Made by a program: the position numbers and the translations under genes. Positions 1-4,726 of a stretch of DNA of 8,575 nt are shown piece after piece; position 1 is the first letter of the stretch; the number at the start of each line of letters is the position of its first letter. Location of the stretch: assembly GCA_945877725.1 (NCBI GenBank), contig CAMDXR010000120.1, positions 1 to 8,575 of the forward strand, in the 5' to 3' direction. The notes under the pieces are model-generated. The model did not search any database, was not told the origin of the DNA, and saw only the letters and a list, made by a program, of their open reading frames with translations. The stretch comes from Limnohabitans sp. Rim8. Lineage in GTDB: Bacteria > Pseudomonadota > Gammaproteobacteria > Burkholderiales > Burkholderiaceae_C.

Positions 1-553
1 TGTAGGCGCTGAAGATGCCGATGGCCATGACCGAGATCACCATCATGCCCACGGTGGAGCCGATAAAAACGTTGACGATGCCACCGATCATGATGGCCAA
101 TGCGCCCACAAACAGCCATTTGGACATGCCAGAAATGTCACGCTTGATGGTGCTGGCCAAGCTGGCCATGACAAAGAAAACACCGGCCGTACCGGCAAAG
201 GCGGTCATGATCAGGTCGGAGCCGTTTTTAAAGCCCAACACCATGGCAATCATGCGGGACAACATGAGGCCCATGAAGAAAGTGAAAGCCAGCAAAACGG
301 GCACACCCGCTGCCGAGTTTTTGGTCTTTTCGATGGCAAACATGAAGCCAAAGGCGCCTGCCAAGAAAACCACCAGACCCACGCCCCCGGAAAGGGATTG
401 GGTAATGCCTGTGGATACGCCGATCCAGGCCCCCAGCACGGTGGGCAAAAGGCTCAGGGCGAGCAGCCAATAAGTGTTGCGCAGTACGCGGTTACGTGCC
501 GCGAGGTCAACTTGGCCCCAATCGGCAGAATTAAGGGTGCGAAGGTCGCTCAT
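1..553 (-). CDS. Bax inhibitor-1 / YccA family membrane protein (partial, C-terminus missing)
   Basis: A multi-pass inner-membrane protein of the Bax inhibitor-1/YccA family. E. coli YccA binds and modulates the FtsH protease; that role is family knowledge, not shown here. The 184 visible residues start MSDLRTLNSADWGQVD, followed by the family-typical VLRNTYWLLALSLLPTV near residues 23-39. Hydrophobic spans lie at about 28-47, 56-74, 84-106, 114-133 and 147-165, and another begins near 170. The short charged loops (EKTKNS at 75-80, IKRDISGMSK at 136-145) match YccA layout. Family members are about 220-235 residues, so roughly 40-50 are lost beyond base 1. The ATG at 553-551 is chosen because AGGAGA (564-559) lies five bases upstream. 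A candidate promoter and a dyad sit just upstream. The other strand is also open here but lacks protein-like character. Confidence 0.9.
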   Translation of the reverse strand, partial: MSDLRTLNSADWGQVDLAARNRVLRNTYWLLALSLLPTVLGAWIGVSTGITQSLSGGVGLVVFLAGAFGFMFAIEKTKNSAAGVPVLLAFTFFMGLMLSRMIAMVLGFKNGSDLIMTAFAGTAGVFFVMASLASTIKRDISGMSKWLFVGALAIMIGGIVNVFIGSTVGMMVISVMAIGIFSAY

Positions 554-558
554 GTGTA

Positions 559-564
559 TCTCCT
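559..564 (-). promoter_or_regulatory. Ribosome binding site of the YccA-family gene
   Basis: AGGAGA on the minus strand, five bases before the ATG at 553-551. It is a near-perfect Shine-Dalgarno sequence and fixes the start of the YccA-family gene. Confidence 0.8.
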
Positions 565-570
565 GTTCAA

Positions 571-586
571 GCCTTGAAATCAAGGC
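571..586 (-). repeat. 7+2+7 inverted repeat in the leader of the YccA-family gene
   Basis: GCCTTGA and TCAAGGC are separated by two bases. The dyad lies between the candidate -10 box (598-593) and the ribosome binding site (564-559). If that promoter is used, transcription would start near 586, so the dyad would form the first bases of the mRNA or overlap +1 as an operator. A two-base loop is too tight for an ideal hairpin, which slightly favours a protein-binding site; the real structure would open one or two pairs. Confidence 0.5.
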
Positions 587-592
587 GATGCC

Positions 593-598
593 ATTGTA
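593..598 (-). promoter_or_regulatory. Candidate -10 box of the YccA-family gene
   Basis: TACAAT on the minus strand matches five of six bases of the sigma-70 -10 consensus. A start near 586 would leave a leader of about 33 bases. The -35 region 17 bases upstream (TGCAAG) is poor, so this is a suggestion only. Confidence 0.35.
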
Positions 599-689
599 GG
601 GTCAGGCTGCCAGAGCTTGCATAAATCCGAGCTGCCGTGGGGTTATCAGGGTGAATCACTTTTGCTTTTGAGAGTGGAATGAAGGGGAT

Positions 690-718
690 TTGGCCGTGTA
701 TGCTTGCGGTTTTATTTT
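690..718 (+). promoter_or_regulatory. Candidate promoter of the GlcG/HbpS-family gene
   Basis: TTGGCC (690-695) and TATTTT (713-718) are separated by 17 bases, each matching four of six consensus positions. Transcription would begin near 725, about 11 bases before the ATG at 736. Both boxes are weak, and the T-rich stretch makes chance matches likely. Confidence 0.25.
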
Positions 719-735
719 TTACCCAGAACAAAACC

Positions 736-1143
736 ATGAAAACCCAAAACGTCCTTGAATTGTCCGATGTCCAGGCCATTGCAGCAGCAGCTCAGGCTGA
801 AGCCCAGAAAAACAATTGGGCGGTCAGCATCGCCATTGTGGATGCCGGTGGACATTTGCTGCACTTTCAGCGACTGAACGGGGCTGCGCCACTGTCATCG
901 CACATTGCCCCTGCCAAGGCCCACACGGCCGCCATGGGTCAGCGTGAAACCAAAATATACGAAGACATCATCAACGGTGGGCGCTACGCCTTTTTGTCGG
1001 CCCCTCTGGTCCAGGGCATGCTCGAAGGCGGTGTGCCGATCATGAAAGACGGCGTTTGCTTGGGGGCGGTGGGGGTGAGCGGCGTCAAATCTCCAGAGGA
1101 CGCGCAGATTGCCAAAGCCGGGATTGCGGCCATCGGTTTGTAA
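736..1143 (+). CDS. GlcG/HbpS-type heme-binding family protein (DUF336)
   Basis: A 135-residue protein of the GlcG/HbpS family (heme-degrading domain, formerly DUF336). The fold is compact alpha/beta; some members bind heme or cobalamin, and others sit beside catabolic enzymes with no proven role. Visible family features are VSIAIVDAGGHLLHFQRLNGA (about 30-50), AKAHTAA (60-66), an EGGVPI segment (97-102) and the C-terminal GAVGVSGVKSPEDAQIAKAGI stretch (110-130). The length matches E. coli GlcG (134). The ATG at 736 is preferred over the in-frame ATG at 679 because MKTQNVLELSDVQAI is the usual start, although no clear Shine-Dalgarno precedes it. No signal peptide is seen, so it is probably cytoplasmic. 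The gene stands alone and converges on ilvD. Its substrate or ligand cannot be told from the sequence. Confidence 0.88.
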   Translation: MKTQNVLELSDVQAIAAAAQAEAQKNNWAVSIAIVDAGGHLLHFQRLNGAAPLSSHIAPAKAHTAAMGQRETKIYEDIINGGRYAFLSAPLVQGMLEGGVPIMKDGVCLGAVGVSGVKSPEDAQIAKAGIAAIGL

Positions 1144-1153
1144 TCATTTGAGT

Positions 1154-1168
1154 GCGCCGTTTCGGCGC
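1154..1168 (+). terminator. GC-rich hairpin just after the GlcG/HbpS-family gene
   Basis: GCGCCG-TTT-CGGCGC forms a six-pair GC stem 10 bases after the stop codon, followed by GACCGTTTT. The T-run is short and displaced, so termination here may be partial, with the stronger hairpin at 1245-1270 as backup. Confidence 0.45.
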
Positions 1169-1244
1169 GACCGTTTTCCCGGCAGCACGTCTTGCCAGGT
1201 TGCCAAAGCGGGTCAGAACTCAACTTTGGCCCAAAGCCACAAGC

Positions 1245-1270
1245 AAAAAGCCGCTTTTAAGCGGCTTTTT
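1245..1270. terminator. Bidirectional intrinsic terminator between the convergent GlcG-family gene and ilvD
   Basis: AAAAAGCCGCTT and AAGCGGCTTTTT flank a two-base centre. The GCCGC core stem is followed by five Ts on the plus strand and, by symmetry, five Ts on the minus strand. This is the classic shape of a rho-independent terminator shared by two converging genes, here the heme-binding-family gene (ending 1143) and ilvD (ending 1334). Confidence 0.85.
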
Positions 1271-1275
1271 ACTGG

Positions 1276-1306
1276 GCCAGGCAAACGATGATTTCGTTTG
1301 CTTGGC
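1276..1306. repeat. Second stem-loop next to the shared terminator
   Basis: GCAAACGA (1281-1288) pairs with TCGTTTGC (1294-1301) around a five-base loop. Flanking GCCAG/TTGGC extends the plus-strand stem to 13 pairs including one G-U. On the ilvD (minus) transcript the same position becomes an A-C mismatch. It lies between the ilvD stop and the terminator and could protect the ilvD mRNA 3' end; that role is inference. Confidence 0.6.
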
Positions 1307-1333
1307 GATGTGGGTTGATTAAGCGGCAGAGCC

Positions 1334-3046
1334 TTAATACAGGTCGAGCACCGCACCTTTGCTGGCACTGGACGCATTGAAAGCAAACTTGGCCTGCACA
1401 CCACGGGTGTAACGCGGTGCGGGCGGGGTCCAGCCCTCGCGGCGTTTGGCCAGTTCCGCCTCAGGAACATTGAGCTCCAAGACCAAGGTGGTGGCGTCAA
1501 TGGTGATGCTGTCGCCTTCGTTGACAAAAGCGATGGTGCCACCGGCCGCAGCTTCCGGGGCAACGTGACCCACTACCATGCCCCATGTGCCGCCAGAGAA
1601 ACGGCCATCGGTGATCAAGCCGACGCTCTCGCCCAGGCCCGCACCGATCAAGGCACCCGTGGGGGCCAACATTTCGGGCATGCCGGGGCCACCCTTGGGT
1701 CCCAAATAGCGCAAAACCATCACATCACCGGCCTTGATTTTGCCGGCCAAGATGGCTTCCAAGGCCGATTGCTCGTCGTCAAACACGCGTGCAGGGCCGG
1801 TGATGACTGGGTTTTTCAAGCCCGTGATTTTGGCCACTGCACCTTCTGGGGACAGGTTGCCTTTCAAAATAGCCAAGTGGCCCTCGGCGTACATGGGCTT
1901 GTCGATCGGGCGAATCACATCCTGGTCGGCGCGCGGTACGTCGGGCACATCTTTCAGGTTTTCGGCAATGGTTTTGCCGTTGATGGTCATGCAGTCGCCA
2001 TGCAACAAACCGGCTTTCAGCAACACTTTCATGACCTGCGGAATGCCGCCTGCCTGGTGCAAATCGACCGCTAAATACTTGCCGCTGGGCTTCAAGTCGC
2101 AGATCACGGGGATCTTTTTGCGCATGCGCTCGAAGTCGTCAATTGACCAGTCCACGCCTGCGGTGTGGGCAATGGCCAAAAAGTGCAGCACCGCGTTGGT
2201 CGAACCCCCGGTGGCCATGATCACGGCCACAGCGTTTTCAATCGCTTTTTTGGTGACGATGTCACGCGGTTTGAGGTCGTTTTTGATGGCCTCAATCAGC
2301 ACTTTGGCCGATTCTTTGGCCGAATTTTGCTTTTCGTCGTGCGGATTGGCCATCGTCGACGAGTAGGGCAGGGACATGCCCAGCGCCTCAAAAGCCGAAG
2401 ACATGGTGTTGGCGGTGTACATGCCGCCGCAAGAACCGGTGCCGGGAATGGCCCGTTTTTCGATTTCCTTCAGGTCAAAGTCGCTCAGTTTGCCTGCGGC
2501 GTTTTCGCCCACGGCTTCGAACACGCTGACGATGTTCAGGTCTCTTCCCTGATAACGGCCTGGCAAGATGGTGCCGCCATACACATAAATGGCCGGAACG
2601 TTGGCACGCAACATGCCCATCATGCCGCCGGGCATGTTTTTGTCGCAGCCGCCCACCACCAGCACGCCGTCCATCCACTGGCCTTGCACGCAGGTTTCGA
2701 TGCAATCCGAGATCACTTCGCGGCTGACCAGCGAGAACTTCATGCCTTCAGTGCCCATGGCCATGCCATCAGAAATGGTGGGGGTGCCAAACACTTGGGC
2801 ATTGCCACCGGCCTCTTCGATGCCTTGAATGGCTGCATCGGCGAGCTTTTGCAAGCCACTGTTGCAAGGGGTGATGGTGCTGTGACCGTTCGCTACACCG
2901 ACCATGGGTTTGACGAAATCGCCTTCTTCGTAGCCCATGGCGTAGTACATCGAGCGGTTGGGCGCGCGGGACTTGCCTTGGGTGATGTTCGCACTGCGGC
3001 GGTTGATCGGAGTCAGGGGAGTGATGGGGATGATTTTGTCGCTCAT
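1334..3046 (-). CDS. ilvD: Dihydroxy-acid dehydratase
   Basis: A complete 570-residue dihydroxy-acid dehydratase (EC 4.2.1.9). It dehydrates 2,3-dihydroxy-3-methylbutanoate and the 3-methylpentanoate analogue in valine, isoleucine and, indirectly, leucine and pantothenate synthesis; it is cytoplasmic. Family marks are ITPCNSGL around Cys61, VGGCDKNMPGG around Cys134, GTGSCGGMYTANTMSS around Cys206, and the C-terminal GLITDGRFSGGTWG signature (476-489). The three cysteines are those expected to hold the iron-sulfur cluster. The length is nearer the 560-575 residue forms than the roughly 616-residue E. coli enzyme. The start at 3046 (MSDKIIPITPLTPINRRS) fits the family, although the frame stays open much further upstream, through the opposite strand of lgt. 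Its Shine-Dalgarno is weak. It diverges from lgt with a 102-base gap and ends in two hairpins. Confidence 0.97.
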   Translation of the reverse strand: MSDKIIPITPLTPINRRSANITQGKSRAPNRSMYYAMGYEEGDFVKPMVGVANGHSTITPCNSGLQKLADAAIQGIEEAGGNAQVFGTPTISDGMAMGTEGMKFSLVSREVISDCIETCVQGQWMDGVLVVGGCDKNMPGGMMGMLRANVPAIYVYGGTILPGRYQGRDLNIVSVFEAVGENAAGKLSDFDLKEIEKRAIPGTGSCGGMYTANTMSSAFEALGMSLPYSSTMANPHDEKQNSAKESAKVLIEAIKNDLKPRDIVTKKAIENAVAVIMATGGSTNAVLHFLAIAHTAGVDWSIDDFERMRKKIPVICDLKPSGKYLAVDLHQAGGIPQVMKVLLKAGLLHGDCMTINGKTIAENLKDVPDVPRADQDVIRPIDKPMYAEGHLAILKGNLSPEGAVAKITGLKNPVITGPARVFDDEQSALEAILAGKIKAGDVMVLRYLGPKGGPGMPEMLAPTGALIGAGLGESVGLITDGRFSGGTWGMVVGHVAPEAAAGGTIAFVNEGDSITIDATTLVLELNVPEAELAKRREGWTPPAPRYTRGVQAKFAFNASSASKGAVLDLY

Positions 3047-3083
3047 GAAGGTGTCTTTGAAAAGCCCAAAAGTAAGTCGGCAC

Positions 3084-3089
3084 ATTCTA
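3084..3089 (-). promoter_or_regulatory. Candidate -10 box of ilvD
   Basis: TAGAAT on the minus strand matches five of six consensus bases. Transcription would start near 3077 and leave a leader of about 31 bases before the ilvD ATG. No convincing -35 is found at 16-18 bases. No branched-chain amino acid leader peptide or attenuator fits in this 102-base gap. Confidence 0.3.
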
Positions 3090-3136
3090 ACGGGGCTCGG
3101 CTTGACCCGGTGTGCCTCGGGAGGCTCGGGTCGGTG

Positions 3137-3142
3137 CACAAT
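3137..3142 (+). promoter_or_regulatory. Candidate -10 box of lgt, placed for a leaderless start
   Basis: CACAAT (four of six consensus bases) ends seven bases before the lgt ATG, so +1 would fall on the A of the ATG at 3149. No Shine-Dalgarno sequence lies in the 12 bases before the ATG, which fits a leaderless transcript. No good -35 is visible, so confidence is low. Confidence 0.25.
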
Positions 3143-3148
3143 CGCGGC

Positions 3149-3946
3149 ATGCTGATTCACCCTCAAATCGACCCCGTCGCCCTGCAACTGGGCCCATTGG
3201 CCATTCATTGGTATGGCCTGACTTATATGGCGGCCTTTGGCCTCTTTTATGTCTTGGCTGTGGGGCGTCTGGGCCATGCACCCTTCAAAAACTTGCCCCA
3301 ATGGCAGAAACGGGACATTGAGGACATCTTGTTTTTGGGGGGTTTGGGGGTTATTTTGGGCGGGCGTGTGGGGTATTGCCTGTTTTACAAGCCAGCTTAT
3401 TACCTCTCCAACCCGATGGAAATTTTGGCAGTCTGGCAGGGCGGCATGAGTTTTCATGGGGGTTTGCTGGGGGTGATTTTGGCCATGGCCTGGTTTGCCC
3501 GCAGTCGACAACGGACGTTTTTACAGGTCATGGACTTTGTCGCGCCCTGTGTGCCCACCGGGCTGGCGGCCGGGCGCATTGGCAACTTCATCAACGGCGA
3601 ACTTTGGGGGCGGGTGGCCGACCCTTCGCTCCCTTGGGCCATGGTGTTTCGGGGCGCAGGTGATTTGCCCCGCCACCCTTCGCAGCTTTATCAAATAGCG
3701 CTTGAAGGCGTACTTCTGTTTGTCTTGTTGTGGTGGTTTGCCCGCAAAGACCGCCCCACTGGCCAGGTTTCGGGGGCATTTTTGCTGGGTTATGGTTTTT
3801 TCAGGTTCGTGGCCGAATTTTTCCGCGAACCTGATGCCCATTTGGGCTTACTCAGCCTGGGCATGAGCATGGGGCAGTGGCTTTGCGTGCCCATGATGCT
3901 GGGCGGTGTGGCGATGCTGGTCTGGACTCGGCGGCGAACTGCCTGA
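3149..3946 (+). CDS. lgt: Prolipoprotein diacylglyceryl transferase
   Basis: A complete 265-residue Lgt (EC 2.5.1.145), the inner-membrane enzyme that moves the diacylglyceryl group of phosphatidylglycerol to the lipobox cysteine of prolipoproteins, the first step of lipoprotein maturation. The Lgt signature GRIGNFINGE spans 142-151. Tyr26, His103 (in SFHGG), Arg143, Asn146 and Asn149 fall at the same numbers as residues reported to matter in the E. coli enzyme. FREPDAHLG (225-233) is the usual late motif. Hydrophobic spans occur near 21-39, 60-80, 102-117, 183-198, 207-222 and 240-259, fitting a seven-helix protein. The length is normal. The ATG at 3149 gives the usual MLIHPQIDPVAL start. 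The frame is open far upstream, but only as the opposite strand of ilvD. A dense G-run tract lies inside the gene at 3337-3373. Confidence 0.97.
   Translation: MLIHPQIDPVALQLGPLAIHWYGLTYMAAFGLFYVLAVGRLGHAPFKNLPQWQKRDIEDILFLGGLGVILGGRVGYCLFYKPAYYLSNPMEILAVWQGGMSFHGGLLGVILAMAWFARSRQRTFLQVMDFVAPCVPTGLAAGRIGNFINGELWGRVADPSLPWAMVFRGAGDLPRHPSQLYQIALEGVLLFVLLWWFARKDRPTGQVSGAFLLGYGFFRFVAEFFREPDAHLGLLSLGMSMGQWLCVPMMLGGVAMLVWTRRRTA
3337..3373 (+). other. G-quadruplex-type G-run tract inside lgt
   Basis: Five G-runs (3337-3342, 3346-3350, 3358-3360, 3362-3364, 3370-3373) are separated by loops of 3, 7, 1 and 5 bases, satisfying the standard G3+ N1-7 pattern on the coding strand. The tract encodes the glycine-rich LGGLGVILGGRVG segment (residues 63-75). 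Glycine accounts for much of the G content, but GGG codons, preceding TTG codons and a GTG add to the runs. Whether it folds in RNA or DNA is unknown. Confidence 0.5.
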
Positions 3947-3963
3947 AGCCGAGGCAGAAATTG

Positions 3964-3985
3964 CCCTGACACCCATGCGTCAGGG
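3964..3985. terminator. Hairpin after lgt, possible terminator
   Basis: CCCTGAC (3964-3970) and GTCAGGG (3979-3985) form a seven-pair stem around an eight-base loop, starting 18 bases after the lgt stop. It is followed by TTAAAC, not a true T-run, so it is a weak terminator or a 3'-end stabiliser. Confidence 0.45.
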
Positions 3986-4070
3986 TTAAACCCAGTATAT
4001 AAATCTGTAAGCCAAGGCGCAAGCAGCTTGCAGCCATTTCAACCACAAGATGTATCGACTGCGCCCGGAT

Positions 4071-4100
4071 GTATCCACCGGGTTTGGTGGTCTACGATAC
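4071..4100. repeat. Imperfect hairpin upstream of the SHOCT gene
   Basis: CCACC (4075-4079) pairs with GGTGG (4086-4090) around a six-base loop. The stem continues as GTAT (4071-4074) with ATAC (4097-4100) across a six-base one-sided bulge. It is one of several dyads in the lgt-SHOCT gap. Others are GCAAGC-A-GCTTGC at 4019-4031 and TACG-TTAG-CGTA at 4098-4109, which shares bases with this hairpin and would compete with it. Confidence 0.4.
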
Positions 4101-4115
4101 GTTAGCGTAATAAGT

Positions 4116-4146
4116 CCACGTGCGACGCGTGGTTAGTGTCTAGAAT
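4116..4146 (+). promoter_or_regulatory. Candidate promoter and dyad upstream of the SHOCT gene
   Basis: TAGAAT (4141-4146) matches five of six -10 bases and would start transcription near 4153, about 33 bases before the ATG at 4186. There is no good -35. The inverted repeat CCACG (4116-4120)/CGTGG (4128-4132) lies where the -35 would be, so a bound protein there could govern the promoter. This is inference from position only. Confidence 0.25.
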
Positions 4147-4175
4147 GCCCGGAACCTATTCAACAACTACTGCTT

Positions 4176-4179
4176 GAGG
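4176..4179 (+). promoter_or_regulatory. Ribosome binding site deciding the SHOCT gene start
   Basis: GAGG lies six bases before the ATG at 4186. It overlaps a TTG at 4174 that could otherwise be read as an earlier in-frame start, so the ATG is the better choice. Confidence 0.65.
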
Positions 4180-4185
4180 CATCAG

Positions 4186-4560
4186 ATGGAGTTATTTCTT
4201 GGCTGGCTAATTTTCTCTGGCGTAGTGGCCTACATTGCAAGTTCACGTGGACGTCTAGCCTTAGACTACTTCCTGCTTTCGGCTTTGCTCTCTCCACTTG
4301 TTGGACTGATAGTTCTAATTACCAAGTCAAACCTTGTCGAGGAAGCGAGAAAGACACGGATTCGGCGTGAAGATCAGGATCAACATATAGAAGCACTCAA
4401 GTCCGCTCAGACTCTTGGGGCATCTGTTGAAGCGTCAGGACAACGTACCGGTTCCTCACAACTAGTGGCAGACGAACTGGAAAAGCTCGCTAATCTTCGA
4501 GACAAGGGCGTATTGAGTGAAGAAGAGTTTCAAGCCAGAAAGTCACTTCTCCTCAAGTGA
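4186..4560 (+). CDS. Small membrane protein with C-terminal SHOCT domain
   Basis: A 124-residue protein of unknown function. Two hydrophobic segments (about 3-20 and 26-46), joined by the short basic SSRGR turn, suggest a membrane hairpin. A charged linker follows (EEARKTRIRREDQDQHIEAL, about 52-71), then a Ser/Gly/Thr-rich stretch. The C-terminus (about 96-123) is a clear SHOCT domain: ADELEKLANLRDKGVLSEEEF, then QARKSLLLK. SHOCT is a short helical module found at the ends of many unrelated bacterial proteins and thought to mediate oligomerisation. The ATG at 4186 is chosen for its Shine-Dalgarno. Codon use differs from the neighbours: CTA, TTA, ATA and AGA codons recur here but are scarce in lgt and matB. 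With the AT-richer flanks, this suggests a gene of foreign origin. It has no evident link to the genes on either side. Confidence 0.82.
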   Translation: MELFLGWLIFSGVVAYIASSRGRLALDYFLLSALLSPLVGLIVLITKSNLVEEARKTRIRREDQDQHIEALKSAQTLGASVEASGQRTGSSQLVADELEKLANLRDKGVLSEEEFQARKSLLLK

Positions 4561-4568
4561 GCCGGCCT

Positions 4569-4641
4569 AACCGAAGTCCAAACCATAACCCTCAGCCAAA
4601 ACGTGCGATAACGTCTATCCGATTGTTGGACTAGCTCGGTT
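4569..4641. repeat. Long imperfect hairpin after the SHOCT gene
   Basis: AACCGA (4569-4574) followed by AGTCCAA (4575-4581) pairs with TTGGACT (4626-4632) and TCGGTT (4636-4641). This gives 13 base pairs interrupted only by a three-base bulge (4633-4635), around a 44-base interior. GCCTAAC (4565-4571) begins five bases after the stop codon. No T-run follows, so it is not an ordinary terminator. It resembles an integron attC site in shape but not fully in its core bases. Confidence 0.5.
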
Positions 4642-4691
4642 CTGAACGCTGGCTTTTACCTTAAATGGATGCGTTTTAGGGCATCTGACTT

Positions 4692-4697
4692 TATGAT
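4692..4697 (+). promoter_or_regulatory. Candidate -10 box of the Bug-family receptor gene
   Basis: TATGAT matches five of six -10 bases. Transcription would start near 4704, 23 bases before the ATG at 4727, leaving room for the strong GAGGAGA (4714-4720) ribosome binding site. The -35 position holds only TGCGTT or similar, so activator dependence is possible. Confidence 0.35.
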
Positions 4698-4726
4698 GCG
4701 CAACTAACAAAACGAGGAGACATTTC

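Noticed and set aside
15..473. Plus-strand open frame of 152 codons, rich in Met, Pro, Ala and Lys.
   Set aside because: It is antisense to the YccA-family gene; its composition mirrors the hydrophobic codons of that gene and it shows no domain.
679..735. Earlier in-frame ATG that would lengthen the GlcG/HbpS-family protein to 154 residues.
   Set aside because: The added residues MKGIWPCMLAVLFFTQNKT look like a translated promoter region. The family length and start agree with 736. A secreted form with a short signal cannot be wholly excluded.
3102..3107. TTGACC as a -35 box for lgt.
   Set aside because: No acceptable -10 lies 16-18 bases downstream; the position reads CTCGGG.
2165..3148. 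Long plus-strand open frame running in phase into lgt, giving a protein of 593 residues.
   Set aside because: It is the opposite strand of ilvD, whose protein is fully conserved in character. The translation upstream of MLIHPQIDPVAL is His/Ala/Gly-rich noise typical of antisense frames in GC-rich DNA.
3047..3511. Upstream extension of the ilvD frame by 155 codons.
   Set aside because: It runs through the opposite strand of lgt and has no protein-like character; dihydroxy-acid dehydratases start at or near MSDKIIPITP.
4101..4138. GTTAGCG and GTTAGTG as integron core sites on the left of the SHOCT gene.
   Set aside because: Neither fits GTTRRRY, and no matching RYYYAAC partner at a suitable distance upstream was found.
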